Shown here: in pieces, positions 16,954 to 26,509 of the stretch
Numbering within the stretch: position 1 is the stretch's first letter
How the letters are laid out: the number at the start of each line of letters is the position of its first letter
Origin: Cyanobium sp. T1B-Tous
Lineage (GTDB): Bacteria > Cyanobacteriota > Cyanobacteriia > PCC-6307 > Cyanobiaceae
NCBI RefSeq assembly: GCF_024345475.1
Contig: NZ_JAGQBE010000001.1
Coordinates: 1 to 64,000, forward strand
DNA length: 64,000 nucleotides
Reading direction: 5' to 3'
Program-made: the position numbers and the translations under genes
Notes under the pieces: model-generated
Told to the model about the DNA's origin: nothing
Seen by the model: only the letters and a program-made list of their open reading frames with translations
Database searches by the model: none

Positions 16954-17277
16954 TTGCCGCGCCAACGGTCGATCTTATCGGTTGGGCCGCCCAGCCTTGA
17001 GCTCCAGACCCAGCCCGGCCTCGCCTCGCTGGAGGCCTCGGATCGGGGGCGGCTGGCCCGGTGGGCTGCGGCCCTGTTGCTGGCCCTGATCGGTCTGTAC
17101 CGCCAGTGGATCTCGCCGCTGCTGGGCCCCCGCTGCCGCTTCATCCCCAGCTGCAGCGCCTACGGCCTCGAGGCGATCAGCCGCCATGGGGCCTGGCGGG
17201 GCAGCTGGCTCACCCTGCGGCGTCTGTTGCGCTGCCACCCCTTCACCCCCTGCGGGTGTGATCCCGTTCCCGATTGA
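16954..17277 (+). CDS. yidD: Membrane protein insertion efficiency factor YidD
   Basis: 107 residues if the TTG at 16954 is used; no ATG or GTG precedes the conserved core, so the N terminus is uncertain. The core is diagnostic: [31 protein letters not shown], then [18 protein letters not shown], matching the YidD pattern with its three conserved cysteine/proline segments. It is a small amphipathic protein at the inner membrane that assists YidC insertion. Here it sits 8 kb from yidC, next to rpsD (divergent), and is followed 15 bp later by a thioredoxin-fold gene. Confidence 0.88.
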   Translation: MPRQRSILSVGPPSLELQTQPGLASLEASDRGRLARWAAALLLALIGLYRQWISPLLGPRCRFIPSCSAYGLEAISRHGAWRGSWLTLRRLLRCHPFTPCGCDPVPD

Positions 17278-17292
17278 CGGCCGTTTCGCGTG

Positions 17293-17565
17293 ATGCCCGT
17301 TCTGGTGTTGATGACCCGTCAGGGCTGCTGCCTGTGTGAGGGCCTGGCCGAGAAGCTGCAGGCCCTGGCGTTGCCCCAGGCGCTCGTGCGGATCGACGTG
17401 GATGGCGATCCCGCTCTCCAGGCCCGCTTTGGCCTGGAGGTGCCGGTGCTGGTGCTGCGCTCACCCCACGGGGAACAGGTGTTGCCCCGGGTGCCCCCAC
17501 GGCTGACGGGGGACAGCCTGCGGGTTTGGTTGCAGAAGCACGGTTTTTCAGGCCAGGACGCTTAG
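17293..17565 (+). CDS. Glutaredoxin-like (DUF836) thioredoxin-fold protein
   Basis: 90 residues from ATG 17293; a GTG one codon upstream is the alternative. The N terminus VLVLMTRQGCCLCEGLAEKL carries a CCLC motif at the position of the glutaredoxin CxxC. It is followed by a short beta-alpha-beta fold with the cis-proline in LEVPVLVL. Members of DUF836 are called glutaredoxin family proteins; a thiol reductant role is inferred. It lies between yidD and murE, close enough to be cotranscribed. Confidence 0.8.
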   Translation: MPVLVLMTRQGCCLCEGLAEKLQALALPQALVRIDVDGDPALQARFGLEVPVLVLRSPHGEQVLPRVPPRLTGDSLRVWLQKHGFSGQDA

Positions 17566-17592
17566 AAAGGCGCCATTCAGCCATCTGGTGCC

Positions 17593-19104
17593 ATGACCCA
17601 GCTGCTCCATCCGATCCTGCGGGACGTGGGTCTGGAGCTGCCGGAAGGGTTGCCCAATGGGGAGGTGAGCGGCATCAGCTGCGACTCCCGCCGGGTGGGC
17701 CGGGGCACCCTGTTTGTGGGCTTGCCGGGCACCCAGGTGGATGGCGGCTGCTTCTGGCCCCAGGCGCTGCAGGCCGGCGCTGTGGCGGCCGTGATCAGCC
17801 CGGCGGCCGCGGCGGCCCAGCCCCCGGGCCCCGGCGATGCGGTGCTGGTCAGTCCCGAACCCCTGGCGGGCTGGGCGGGTCTGCTGGCGGCCGCGTTCTG
17901 GGCCCAGCCCAGTCGCCGCCTTGCCCTGATCGGGGTCACCGGCACCAACGGCAAAACCACCACCACCCATCTGATCGAGCACCTGGCCAGCCATGCCGGC
18001 CGCCCTACGGCCCTGTTCGGCACCCTGGTCAACCGCTGGCCCGGCCAGAGTGTGACCGCCCAGCACACCACGGCCTTTGCCGATCTGCTGCAGGCCCAGC
18101 TGGCCCAGGCCGTGGAGGCCGGTGCCCAGCTTGCGGCCATGGAGGTGAGCTCCCACGCCCTCGATCAGCAGCGGGTGGCGGGTTGCCACTTCGCCGGGGC
18201 GGTGTTCACCAACCTCACCCAGGACCACCTCGACTACCACCCGTCGATGCAGGCCTACTTCGAGGCCAAGGCCCGGCTGTTTGCGCCGCCCCTCTGGGAT
18301 GGCAGCGGCAGCCGTGCGGTGGTCAACGGCGATGACCCCTGGGGTGCCCCATTGGCCGCGCGGCTCGGTTCGGCCTGCTGGCGCAGTTCCCTCGAGGATC
18401 CTGGCGCCGAGCTGTTCATCCGGGATCTGGTGCTCGGCGCCGACGGGGTGCGGGGGGTGGTGCAGACGCCGGTGGGGGAGGGGGCCTTCCACTCCCCCCT
18501 GCTGGGCCGCTTCAACCTGATGAACCTGTTGCAGGCCGTGGGCGCCCTGGTTCAGCAGGGCATCCCCTTGCCCCAGTTGTTGGCGGGTCTGGCCAGCTTC
18601 CGCGGCGTGCCCGGGCGGATGGAGCGGGTGCTGGTGGGCGATGGGGCCGGCGACCCGGCCGTGCTGGTCGATTACGCCCACACGCCCGACGGCCTGGCCA
18701 ATGCCCTCGCCGCCTGCCGCCCCTTCACCGCCGGTCGCCTGATCTGTGTGTTCGGCTGCGGGGGTGACCGCGACCGCAGCAAGCGGCCCCAGATGGGCGC
18801 CATCGCGGCCGAACTGGCCGATCAGGTGGTGGTCACCTCCGACAACCCCCGGACTGAAGATCCCCAGCAGATCCTGGCCGACGTGGTGGCCGGCATTCCC
18901 GCCGGCCGCCCGCTGGGCCGGCCTGTGGCGGTGGAGGGGGATCGGGCCACGGCCATCGCCACCGCCATTGCCGATGCCGCGCCGGGGGACCTGGTGCTGA
19001 TCGCCGGCAAGGGCCATGAGGACTACCAGATCCTCGGCACCACCAAGATCCACTTTGACGACCGCGAGGAGGCGGAGAAGGCGCTGCGGAGGCGCCGGGT
19101 CTGA
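17593..19104 (+). CDS. murE: UDP-MurNAc-tripeptide synthetase (meso-diaminopimelate-adding)
   Basis: Adds the third residue of the peptidoglycan stem in the cytoplasm. 503 residues: N-terminal UDP-binding domain (SCDSRRV), central ATPase with GTNGKTTTT at 117-125, and C-terminal domain with the DNPR motif at D417-R420 that selects meso-diaminopimelate over lysine. EVSSHALDQ and DYAHTPDGL are also as expected. It begins 27 bp after the thioredoxin-fold gene. Consistent with the A1-gamma peptidoglycan of cyanobacteria. Confidence 0.97.
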   Translation: MTQLLHPILRDVGLELPEGLPNGEVSGISCDSRRVGRGTLFVGLPGTQVDGGCFWPQALQAGAVAAVISPAAAAAQPPGPGDAVLVSPEPLAGWAGLLAAAFWAQPSRRLALIGVTGTNGKTTTTHLIEHLASHAGRPTALFGTLVNRWPGQSVTAQHTTAFADLLQAQLAQAVEAGAQLAAMEVSSHALDQQRVAGCHFAGAVFTNLTQDHLDYHPSMQAYFEAKARLFAPPLWDGSGSRAVVNGDDPWGAPLAARLGSACWRSSLEDPGAELFIRDLVLGADGVRGVVQTPVGEGAFHSPLLGRFNLMNLLQAVGALVQQGIPLPQLLAGLASFRGVPGRMERVLVGDGAGDPAVLVDYAHTPDGLANALAACRPFTAGRLICVFGCGGDRDRSKRPQMGAIAAELADQVVVTSDNPRTEDPQQILADVVAGIPAGRPLGRPVAVEGDRATAIATAIADAAPGDLVLIAGKGHEDYQILGTTKIHFDDREEAEKALRRRRV

Positions 19105-19214
19105 GGGGGTGGGATGGTTCAGGGGTGATCGCCAACAATCACGACGGACCTCTGGCCGCCCCCTTCTGCGTTGCGTACCGTGCGCGGATCTGTTGTCTCC
19201 GGTGGTTTTTGCCG

Positions 19215-19961
19215 ATGTCCCAGGCCCAACCCATGTCCAGGCGTTTCCTGGCTGAGCTGATCGGAACCTTCTGGTTGGTGTTCGGTGGCTGCGGCAGCGC
19301 CGTGCTGGCGGCCGTCTTCCCCTACGCCCAGGCCGATGCCAACCCCCTGGGCCTGGGTTTCCTGGGCGTGTCCCTGGCGTTCGGCCTCACCCTGCTCACC
19401 ATGGCCTATGCCATCGGCCATATCTCCGGTTGCCACATCAATCCGGCCGTGAGTTTTGGGCTGTGGGCGAGTGGCCGCATGCCCGGATCCCATCTGCTGC
19501 CTTACATCGTGGCCCAGGTGCTGGGCGGCACGCTGGCGGGCGGCTTGCTGTACGGCATTGCCAGTGGCCGGCCGGGCTTTGAACTCTCCGGTTCCAATCC
19601 CCTCGCCACCAATGGTTTCGGAGCCCACTCCCCGGGCGGCTACGGCCTGGTGTCGGCCCTCCTGATCGAGGTGGTGCTCACCTTCATCTTCCTGCTGGTG
19701 ATTCTCGGCACCACCCACCGTGATGCCATCGCGAGCATGGCCGGGGTGCCGATCGGGCTGTCGCTGACGCTGATCCACCTGATCAGCATTCCGGTCACCA
19801 ACACCTCGGTGAATCCCGCCCGCAGCACCGGTGTGGCCCTGTGGGTCGGTGGGGATGCGATGGGCCAGCTCTGGCTGTTCTGGCTGGCTCCCATCGTCGG
19901 GGCCCTGCTGGCGGGCTGGGTGCAGCGGCAGCTGCTCGATGGTGGTCGTCCCACCGCCTGA
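19215..19961 (+). CDS. aqpZ: Aquaporin Z-type water channel
   Basis: 248 residues from ATG 19215 (an upstream in-frame ATG at 19125 adds a stretch without homology features). Six membrane spans and two half-helices with both NPA motifs are visible: [12 protein letters not shown] in the first half and [12 protein letters not shown] in the second. Residues around the second NPA (an Arg after NPA) match the water-selective filter of AqpZ rather than the glycerol facilitators. The protein lies in the plasma membrane and probably aids osmotic adjustment. Confidence 0.93.
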   Translation: MSQAQPMSRRFLAELIGTFWLVFGGCGSAVLAAVFPYAQADANPLGLGFLGVSLAFGLTLLTMAYAIGHISGCHINPAVSFGLWASGRMPGSHLLPYIVAQVLGGTLAGGLLYGIASGRPGFELSGSNPLATNGFGAHSPGGYGLVSALLIEVVLTFIFLLVILGTTHRDAIASMAGVPIGLSLTLIHLISIPVTNTSVNPARSTGVALWVGGDAMGQLWLFWLAPIVGALLAGWVQRQLLDGGRPTA

Positions 19962-20030
19962 GGGGACGCCCCTCTGACGGGACGACCCTCCTGCCCCCAC
20001 CACCAGAGCGCCAGCCCCAGGCCGGCTCGA

Positions 20031-20420
20031 TCAGTTCGGGGCTTCCTCCTGGGAGCGCAGGGCCCCGTAGCTGATCGCCGCCAGGCCAACCGGCAGCAGC
20101 AGCCACCAGAGTTTGGTGCGCTCCACCCGCAGCGCGGCTTTGGTGGCGCCATCGCTCTCCTTGGCCCCGGCAAAGGGTGACTCCTTGGTGCTGCCGGCGG
20201 CCTTGGTGCCCTGAAGCTGTTGCAGGGCCGCGGCGGTGCCGGCTTCCGCCTGGCGTTCGGTGGCGTCCTGGGCAGCGGCGTAGGGAGAGGCTTTCTGCTC
20301 GGTGGCCGCCTGGGCGGCGGGCGGGGCTGCGATCGGCGTGCCAAACATCGCGGTGCAGCTCAGGCCGGCGCTGCAGGCGCTCAGCAGCAGCAAGCGCCCG
20401 TGGGTGCGGAGGGGTGACAT
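20031..20420 (-). CDS. Secreted or membrane-anchored Ala-rich protein, function unknown
   Basis: 129 residues from ATG 20420; an ATG eight codons upstream (20444) is also possible. The N-terminal hydrophobic stretch LLLLSACSAGLSC could be a signal or lipoprotein sequence with ambiguous cysteines. The middle is low-complexity and rich in A, Q, T and E. A hydrophobic helix LWWLLLPVGLAAISYGAL near the C terminus is followed by a short acidic tail, so the protein is probably anchored by its C-terminal end. Not recognised; the start is uncertain. Confidence 0.55.
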   Translation of the reverse strand: MSPLRTHGRLLLLSACSAGLSCTAMFGTPIAAPPAAQAATEQKASPYAAAQDATERQAEAGTAAALQQLQGTKAAGSTKESPFAGAKESDGATKAALRVERTKLWWLLLPVGLAAISYGALRSQEEAPN

Positions 20421-20492
20421 GAAGAGACTCCGGGTCCTCTTCACTGTGGCCAGAGTTGTTCTTTTTGACAGCGTGGCTCTGGCGCCGTGAAG

Positions 20493-21647
20493 CTAGAGGC
20501 TGCCCAACAGACGGTCGATCTCGTCATCGGTGGTGGTGATGTGGGTGCAGGCCCGCAGGCAATGGGGCTCGTCGAGGCTCCGCACCCAGATGGACTGCTG
20601 GCCCAGACGGTTCACTGTGGCCTCGGGACCTTCGCCCTCCAGTTCAAAGCTCACCAGCCCCGCCGGCGGGGCCACCTCCAGCAGCGGCCGGGCCCGTGGG
20701 ATGGCCCCAAGCCCCTGCCAGAGCCGTTGGCTGCTTCGTTGGATCCGCGCCAGTCGCTCCTCGGCGCTGCCTTCGGCCTCCAGCAGCTGCAGCGACTGCT
20801 CCAGTCCGGCATAGAGGGGCACGCAGGAGGTGGCCACCTCAAAGCGCCGACTGTCGCTGTGGAAGCTGCTGCTGCCGCTGGCCTCCGAGCGGAGACTCCG
20901 CCAGCCGATCAGGGTGGGCTGGGCCTGCTCCAACACCCGTTCGGAGAGGGCCACCGCCCCCAGGCCTTCAGGCCCGCAGCACCACTTGTGGCCGGTGCAG
21001 GCGTAGATGTCGGCGGCGGCGGCGGCTTGGTCCAGGGGGATGCAGCCCAGCGACTGGGCCCCATCCACCAGCAGCCAGGGGTGGCGGCTGTGGCCGGCCA
21101 GCTGCTGGGCTACCGCGGTGATCGGCATCAGCTGGCCCGTGTTCCAGAGCAGGTGGGAGAGCACCACCAGCCGGGTGGCGGGGGTGAGCCTTTGCTCCAG
21201 CCGCTCCAGCACCCGGGCTTCGGTTTCGGCGGGGGTGCCGCGCAGATCGGCCACGGGCAGGGTGGCCAGCTGCAGCCCCTGGCGGCGCGCCAGTTCCCGG
21301 CAGGCAGCTACCACCCCGGGGTGTTCACAGTCGCCGATCAGCAGCTCGTCACCCGGCTGCCAGGGCAGTCCCCAGAGCGGCAAGACGCAGCCGCTGGTCA
21401 CGTTTTCGGTGAAGGCGAGCCGGTGCGGGGGCACCCCGAACCAGCGGGCCAGGTGCTGGCGGAGCCGGCCGGTCGTCTGTTCGATGAAGGGCCACACCGC
21501 GCCGGTGAACGGACCCAGCTCCTGGATCTGCTGCCAGGCGGTGGTGATGGCCTGGAGTGCGGGGGTGGGGAGGGGGCCCTGGCCGCCGTAGTTGAAGTAG
21601 GTCTTGTTGGCCAGGGCGGGCAGCTGGGCCCGGAAATCAGCAGCCAT
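20493..21647 (-). CDS. Class V PLP aminotransferase (cysteine-desulfurase-like)
   Basis: 384 residues from ATG 21647; an ATG at 21683 would add 12 residues. The N terminus TYFNYGGQGPLP is typical of this cyanobacterial subfamily. The class V PLP site LLVDGAQSLGCIPLD and the lysine in CTGHKWCCGPEG are clear. It is related to isopenicillin N epimerase and NifS-like proteins. There is no SufS/IscS-type C-terminal active-site cysteine loop that I can identify, so it may not be a desulfurase. The substrate is unknown. The gene stands alone between the alanine-rich protein and the divergent mscS gene. Confidence 0.85.
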   Translation of the reverse strand: MAADFRAQLPALANKTYFNYGGQGPLPTPALQAITTAWQQIQELGPFTGAVWPFIEQTTGRLRQHLARWFGVPPHRLAFTENVTSGCVLPLWGLPWQPGDELLIGDCEHPGVVAACRELARRQGLQLATLPVADLRGTPAETEARVLERLEQRLTPATRLVVLSHLLWNTGQLMPITAVAQQLAGHSRHPWLLVDGAQSLGCIPLDQAAAAADIYACTGHKWCCGPEGLGAVALSERVLEQAQPTLIGWRSLRSEASGSSSFHSDSRRFEVATSCVPLYAGLEQSLQLLEAEGSAEERLARIQRSSQRLWQGLGAIPRARPLLEVAPPAGLVSFELEGEGPEATVNRLGQQSIWVRSLDEPHCLRACTHITTTDDEIDRLLGSL

Positions 21648-21743
21648 CACCGGCACCCGTTTCCCGGGATCCTGGCATTGCATTGACGGGCGGGGGAGTC
21701 ATCCCCGAAGGTGATCCCTTCACCGCGTTGGTTCACCTTGGCG

Positions 21744-22559
21744 ATGCCCATTCCGGATCTTTCCGTGCTCGTGGCGAGCACGATCGTGCCCTTTGTTCTG
21801 AAGCTGGTGGGCGCCGTTGCCCTGTGGATCGCCGGCGGCTGGCTGATTCAGATGGCGATGCGCATTTTGCGCAAAAGTTTGCGCCATAGCAGCCTGGATG
21901 TCACGGTTGTCGGCTATCTGATCAACATCCTCGCGGCGGTGTTGCGGGTGATCCTGGTGGTGGCGATTCTGGGCTTCTTCGGCATTCAGACCGCCAGCTT
22001 TGCCGCCCTGCTGGCCGGCGCCGGCGTGGCGATCGGTGCGGCCTGGAGCGGCATGCTCGGCAACTTTGCCGCCGGCGTCTTTCTGCAGATCTTCCGCCCC
22101 TTCAGTGTGGGCGACTTCATCACGGCCGCGGGGATCACCGGCACCGTCGAGGAGATCGGCATGTTTGTCACGTCTCTGCTGGCGCCCGACAACGTGCGCA
22201 ACATCGTTCCCAATGGCAAGTTGTTCGGCGACACCATCCAGAACTATTCGGTGCACGGCTACCGCAGGGTGGACCTGGTGGCCCAGCTCGACAATTCAGC
22301 CGATGTGGCCCGGGCCATCGCCCTGCTCAAGGAAGGTGTGCAGCGCGTGCCCAATCAGTTCGAAGGCATGGCGGCCGATGTGGAGGTGCTCGAATTCAGC
22401 GAGCGTGGCCCCCGCCTGGCGGTGAGGCCTTACACCCACACCAGCACCTACTGGCAGGTGTATTTCGACACCAACCGGATGATTGTGGAGGTGCTCGGCA
22501 GCAATGGGTTCCCGGTTCCCCGGATTCCCGTGGCGATGGCGAGCTCGTCGGTGAATTAG
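21744..22559 (+). CDS. Small-conductance mechanosensitive channel (MscS family)
   Basis: 271 residues from ATG 21744. Three N-terminal membrane spans lead into the pore helix AALLAGAGVAIGAAWSGMLGNFAAGVF, the Gly/Ala-rich TM3 that lines the MscS pore. The beta domain follows: RPFSVGDFITAAGITGTVEEIG and NGKLFGDTIQNYS. The overall length is close to the minimal E. coli MscS. It releases solutes upon hypo-osmotic shock, complementing the nearby aquaporin. The stop codon lies in one copy of a 16-bp tandem duplication. Confidence 0.92.
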   Translation: MPIPDLSVLVASTIVPFVLKLVGAVALWIAGGWLIQMAMRILRKSLRHSSLDVTVVGYLINILAAVLRVILVVAILGFFGIQTASFAALLAGAGVAIGAAWSGMLGNFAAGVFLQIFRPFSVGDFITAAGITGTVEEIGMFVTSLLAPDNVRNIVPNGKLFGDTIQNYSVHGYRRVDLVAQLDNSADVARAIALLKEGVQRVPNQFEGMAADVEVLEFSERGPRLAVRPYTHTSTYWQVYFDTNRMIVEVLGSNGFPVPRIPVAMASSSVN

Positions 22560-22580
22560 ATCACCGGTGAACTAGATGAC
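22549..22580. repeat. 16-bp imperfect tandem duplication spanning two convergent stop codons
   Basis: CGGTGAATTAGATCAC (22549-22564) is followed directly by CGGTGAACTAGATGAC (22565-22580), 14 of 16 identical. The first copy holds the TAG stop of mscS, the second the TAG stop of the opposing small membrane gene. A palindrome TCACCGGTGA spans the junction. Confidence 0.7.
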
Positions 22581-22745
22581 CTGACCCACCATCACGGCGG
22601 CCACGGCAGAAAACAGGGTGATGCCGAGGGCGGTGAGGGGGTTCTGGCCCTGGGCCACCGCCACCGTGGTCACGACCCCCGCACCCAGGCAGGCCACGGC
22701 CAGCTGGCTCACCAGTTCAGGGCGGCTGTTGGGGGTCGGGGTCAT
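22572..22745 (-). CDS. Small membrane protein, function unknown
   Basis: 57 residues from ATG 22745; the open frame upstream to 22850 lacks protein-like features. Two hydrophobic segments: LVSQLAVACLGAGVVTTVAVA and LTALGITLFSAVAAVMVGQVI, separated by QGQNP. This looks like a two-span hairpin protein resembling many uncharacterised short cyanobacterial membrane proteins. It is convergent with mscS and upstream of nothing obvious on its own strand. I recognise no family. Confidence 0.6.
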   Translation of the reverse strand: MTPTPNSRPELVSQLAVACLGAGVVTTVAVAQGQNPLTALGITLFSAVAAVMVGQVI

Positions 22746-22862
22746 GGTGCGGCGGGCGGCATGGGCCAGACCGTAGGGGTGCTGGCCTTGGTGGTCTTGG
22801 CCTGAGCGGGAGCTTGTTACCTGGTGTCGGAGTTCGTTACGCCCCGACATCAGGGCCTCCCC

Positions 22863-24338
22863 TCAAGCCCGACTGGCTGGCCGGGCCCGGCCGCTGCTGG
22901 CCCAGATCTGCAGGGCTTCGAGCTGCTCCCTGGCGGTGCGGGACAGCGGCACCACCTGGCTGGCGGCGGCGATCAGGTCGGCCTCCCCGAATTCCCGCTG
23001 TTCCGCAAAGGCCAGGTGCATGGCCTCGATCACGGTCTGCTCCAGCTCAGCCCCCGAGAACCCGGCGGTGCGGTCCACCAGGACCTCCAGGGGAATGGTG
23101 TGCTCGGGCCGGCGCCGCCGCAGTTGCAGATCGAGGATCGCCCGCCGTTCCTCAGCGCTGGGCAAATCCAGCAGGAAGATCTCGTCGAACCGCCCCTTGC
23201 GCAGCAGTTCGGCCGGCAGCTTGTCGACGCCGTTGGCGGTGGCCACCACGAACACGGCGCTGGTTTTCTCCGCCATCCAGGTGAGCACCGTGCCCAGCAC
23301 CCGCTGGCTGGTGCCACCATCGCTGCGGGCGTCCCCGCCAAATCCCTTGTCGATTTCGTCGATCCAGAGCACGCAGGGGGCCATGGCTTCAGCCCGCTGG
23401 ATCATGTCGCGGGTGCGGGCCTCCGAGGCCCCCACCAGCCCGGCGAACAGCCGCCCCACATCCAGTCGCAGCAACGGCATGCTCCAGCTGTGGGCGATGG
23501 CCTTGGCGGTGAGCGACTTGCCGGTGCCCTGGGGCCCCACCAGCAGCACACCCCGGGGCAGGGGCAGGCCGTAGCGCATCGCCTCCTCGCTGAAGGCCAT
23601 GTGGCGCTGCTCCAGCCAGTGCTTCAGCGCCTCCAGGCCGCCAATGTCGGCTGGGGTGGCCTCGCTGGGGCAGTACTCGAGCAGCTCGCTCTTGGCGATC
23701 GCCTGGCGCTTTTCCTCCAGCACCTCGGCCAGATCCGCTTCCCCCAACTGGCCCCTCCGGGCGAGGGCCCGGGCGGCCAGCTGGCGCACCCGCTGTTCGC
23801 TGAGGCCATGGCAGGCCGCCGTGAGCTGCTCACACACCGCGGCAGCCAGGGGCTGGCCGCTGGCGTTGGCGATCGTGCTCAGCAAGCAGCGGATCTCGTC
23901 GGCAGCCGGCAGCGGCAGATCCAGCAGGGTGATGCTGTCCTCCAGTTCCCGGGGGATCGACCAGTCGGGGGCGGTGATCACCAGGGTGCGAGGGGCCTGG
24001 CGCAGGCTCGCCGCCAGGTTGCGCAGCCGGCGGCACACACCCGCGTCTTCGCAGTAGCGATGGAAATCTCGCAGCACCAGCAGGGCCCCCTGCTCGGGTG
24101 GCAGCGGGTCGAGGCAGGCGAGGGCCGCCATCGGGTTGCGGGCGGCTTCCCCGCTGCGGTTCGGGGCGCCACTCAGGCCATCGATGAAATCCCAGCGCAG
24201 CAGGGTGCGGCCCCCCAGCCGTTGGGCGGCCTGCTCGAGCAGGGTCTCCACCCGTTCCTCCTCCAGGCTGCGGATCCAGAGGATCGGGGTGCGGGCCCGG
24301 ATCAGCAGATCGAGTTGGTCGGCCCAGCTGTCGGTCAC
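22863..24338 (-). CDS. ycf46: Ycf46-type AAA ATPase
   Basis: 491 residues. The N-terminal degenerate domain starts with DQLDLLIRARTPILWIRS, typical of Ycf46, and has an LLVLRDFHRY segment. The AAA+ domain has Walker A GPQGTGKS at 268-275, Walker B VLWIDEIDKGF, sensor 1 VFVVATANGVD and arginine-finger-like RRGRF/KGRFDE. Ycf46 is encoded in red-algal plastids and cyanobacteria and is linked to CO2 utilisation in Synechocystis, which is knowledge of the family, not seen here. It is followed on the same strand after DUF177 (upstream) with an 11-bp gap. Confidence 0.93.
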   Translation of the reverse strand: MTDSWADQLDLLIRARTPILWIRSLEEERVETLLEQAAQRLGGRTLLRWDFIDGLSGAPNRSGEAARNPMAALACLDPLPPEQGALLVLRDFHRYCEDAGVCRRLRNLAASLRQAPRTLVITAPDWSIPRELEDSITLLDLPLPAADEIRCLLSTIANASGQPLAAAVCEQLTAACHGLSEQRVRQLAARALARRGQLGEADLAEVLEEKRQAIAKSELLEYCPSEATPADIGGLEALKHWLEQRHMAFSEEAMRYGLPLPRGVLLVGPQGTGKSLTAKAIAHSWSMPLLRLDVGRLFAGLVGASEARTRDMIQRAEAMAPCVLWIDEIDKGFGGDARSDGGTSQRVLGTVLTWMAEKTSAVFVVATANGVDKLPAELLRKGRFDEIFLLDLPSAEERRAILDLQLRRRRPEHTIPLEVLVDRTAGFSGAELEQTVIEAMHLAFAEQREFGEADLIAAASQVVPLSRTAREQLEALQIWASSGRARPASRA

Positions 24339-24348
24339 GGAGGGATGC

Positions 24349-24909
24349 TCAGGGGTTGAGACCCTGCAGGGCGCTCCAGCGGGGATCCCCCCCGGAGCTG
24401 GCGCTGGTCCAGGTGGCAGGGCCCGGACAGTCGCTGCCGCAGTGGTTGACGATGGGCAGCTGCAGGTTGAGCTGCTCGAAGATCCAGTGCTCCGGATCGA
24501 AACTGCCGCGGGGATCGAGTTGTTCCATCAGCCCGCTGTCGTCGCCGGCTCCCTCCAGGTCTTCCGGATCGCCGAGACTCTGGCTGCTTTCGCCGATCCA
24601 GAGCAACTCCCTGCTGGAGGCCTGCAGAGGATGGTTGAAATGCTGCAGGCAGCGGTCGCAGCAGAGCGTGACGATGGTGGCCGCCTGGCCCTCCACCTCC
24701 AGCACGTTGCCGCGGTGGGTGGCCTGCAGCTGGCCCCGAACGGGGGTGAGGCTGGGGAGGCCCGCGATGGGCTGCTCAATCTGCCACTGACGACCATCCT
24801 CCAGGTGACGGAGCTCCTGCAGGGGTACGGGACGCAGGGGATCTGCGCCTGGAGACGGAGAAACCGATTCCGGAAGGATGGGTTCCGGCGGGGCAGATCG
24901 CTCGGGCAC
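24349..24909 (-). CDS. DUF177 / YceD family protein
   Basis: 186 residues. The DUF177 core contains the paired cysteine motifs CCDRCLQHF and HCGSDCPGP, plus the acidic segment between them, as in YceD/DUF177 proteins. These sit next to rpmF in many bacteria and affect 23S rRNA accumulation; that role is from the family and may not hold here. The N terminus (PERSAPPEPILPES) is a proline-rich tail. It lies 17 bp downstream of yidC and 11 bp upstream of ycf46 on the same strand, suggesting an operon. Confidence 0.82.
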   Translation of the reverse strand: MPERSAPPEPILPESVSPSPGADPLRPVPLQELRHLEDGRQWQIEQPIAGLPSLTPVRGQLQATHRGNVLEVEGQAATIVTLCCDRCLQHFNHPLQASSRELLWIGESSQSLGDPEDLEGAGDDSGLMEQLDPRGSFDPEHWIFEQLNLQLPIVNHCGSDCPGPATWTSASSGGDPRWSALQGLNP

Positions 24910-24926
24910 GGCGCAGCGGGGCGGGG

Positions 24927-26054
24927 TTATTTCTTGCCCTTGGGTTCGAAGGGCAGGCGGCCGCCGCTGGCACTCACGGTGACGGGTTGCTGGGCCAGTT
25001 GCTGATCGAGGATGGCCTGCAGGTTGTCGGGCAGGGCTTCCCTGCTGAGCAGGAAGGTCTGCAGCGCCTGGAAGATGTTGGCCACCACCATGTAGAGCAG
25101 CACCCCGGCGGGCAGGGGGAAGAACAGGAACATGCCGGTGATCATCACCGGGGTGATCTTGTTGGCGGTGGACTGCTGCGGATTGGGCGGCATGCCCATG
25201 CCCGAGAGGATCTGGGAGGCAAACAGGCTCGCTCCAAAGCCGGCCACCAGGATGGCGATGTCCCAGTTGACGGCGCCGTCGGTCATGAAGCCCACCTGAC
25301 CGAGGGCCTTGATGAACAGGAAACCGCTGCGGGCCGCGAGGCCAGGAATCTTGCCCTCCACGGTGGCGTCACCGGTGCCCAGGGCCGTGATGGTGCCGTC
25401 GGCCGCCACACTCACCACGCCCTCACCCTTGGTGACACTCCAGGCGGGAGCGAAGGCGTCGCCATGGTCAATGCCCTGCAGCACCGAGGCGAAGCTGTCG
25501 CCTTGCTTGGTGTGCAGCTTCACCTGGGCCGAATCCCCCACGCCCAGCTTGGTGCCCCCTTCCAGGGTGGCGATCACGGGGACGTGGCTGGTTTCGGTGA
25601 CGAAGATCGAGTGGCTGGGGCTGTTGAAGGGTTTGGGTTCCACCGCCGCGATCTGCTCGGCCGGCAGCACCTTGAGGTTCAGGGTGTAGGGCACATCGGC
25701 GAACGGTGAGCCCCGCAGGGTGGCAAACAGGGCGAAGAGGATCGGCATCTGCACCACGAGGGGCAGGCAGCCAGCCAGGGGGCTGCCGAACTCCTTCATC
25801 AGCTGGCCCAGTTCCTCCTGCTGTTTCTGGGGGTTGCTGGCGTACTTCGCCTTGATCTCGGCCTGCCGCTTCTGCATGGCCGGCTGGGCGATGCGCATGC
25901 GCCGGGCATTGCGGATCGAGCCGGCGCTCAGGGGAAACAGGGCCAGCCGGATCACCACGGTGAGCGCAATGATGGCCAGGCCATAGCTGGGCACCAATCC
26001 GTAGAAGAAATCGAGGATTGGGAGCAGCAGGTTGTCGGAGATGTAGCCGATCAC
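24927..26054 (-). CDS. yidC: Membrane protein insertase YidC (Oxa1/Alb3 family) with an Ig-like insertion
   Basis: 375 residues. Oxa1-type core: first span [20 protein letters not shown], the charged cytoplasmic loop with [15 protein letters not shown], and later spans including [19 protein letters not shown] with its conserved [11 protein letters not shown] end. Between the second and third core spans (roughly residues 145-250) lies an extracytoplasmic insertion; its later part [20 protein letters not shown] closely resembles the Big_2 bacterial Ig-like repeat. It inserts thylakoid and plasma membrane proteins. Neighbours rnpA and rpmH upstream match the classic cluster. The C terminus is short and basic (FEPKGKK). 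Confidence 0.95.
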   Translation of the reverse strand: MIGYISDNLLLPILDFFYGLVPSYGLAIIALTVVIRLALFPLSAGSIRNARRMRIAQPAMQKRQAEIKAKYASNPQKQQEELGQLMKEFGSPLAGCLPLVVQMPILFALFATLRGSPFADVPYTLNLKVLPAEQIAAVEPKPFNSPSHSIFVTETSHVPVIATLEGGTKLGVGDSAQVKLHTKQGDSFASVLQGIDHGDAFAPAWSVTKGEGVVSVAADGTITALGTGDATVEGKIPGLAARSGFLFIKALGQVGFMTDGAVNWDIAILVAGFGASLFASQILSGMGMPPNPQQSTANKITPVMITGMFLFFPLPAGVLLYMVVANIFQALQTFLLSREALPDNLQAILDQQLAQQPVTVSASGGRLPFEPKGKK

Positions 26055-26107
26055 GGCAGAGGAGCTCTGGGGGTAGGGAGGAGCGTGGGCTCAGTGTGAC
26101 TGATGGT

Positions 26108-26509
26108 CTAGGCGGCCATGCCCTTCGGTGTGGAGCTCTTGGCCTGACGACGCTCCTCGATGTAGGTCTCGAGCTCGCGGAACCGGGGCACGGAGCGCAT
26201 TTCCAGCTTGGAGCCGTCGTTCAACACCAGCACCATGTCGCCCCAGAGGCCGAAGCCCCGGGGCACGCTGCGCACCTCCCGGATCTGGCTGTACACCACC
26301 TGGGTCCGGTCGCGGCCCAGCCAGCCGCCATTCACCTCGATGCGGCGGCTGGTGATCCGGAACCGCAGCCACAGGGCGCGCACGATGGCTCCCACGGCAA
26401 AGGGGATGCCGATGATGGTCAACCCCAACAGCAGGTTGAACACCAGATCTCCCTTGGCAGGACCGCCTTCGTAGAAGACGGTCTCCTGAATGTTTGCGCC
26501 GGTGCTCAT
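26108..26509 (-). CDS. PH-domain (DUF304-like) membrane-associated protein
   Basis: 133 residues from ATG 26509, overlapping the rnpA stop by 4 bp (ATGA). Two hydrophobic stretches (LVFNLLLGLTIIGIPFAVG) precede a bacterial PH-like segment: WLRFRITSRRIEVNGGWLGRD, VVYSQIREVRSVPRG and GDMVLVLNDGSKLEMRSVP. This gene lies between rnpA and yidC in most cyanobacteria, where such proteins are conserved. Its role in the insertion cluster is not established; membrane tethering is an inference from the sequence. Confidence 0.82.
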   Translation of the reverse strand: MSTGANIQETVFYEGGPAKGDLVFNLLLGLTIIGIPFAVGAIVRALWLRFRITSRRIEVNGGWLGRDRTQVVYSQIREVRSVPRGFGLWGDMVLVLNDGSKLEMRSVPRFRELETYIEERRQAKSSTPKGMAA

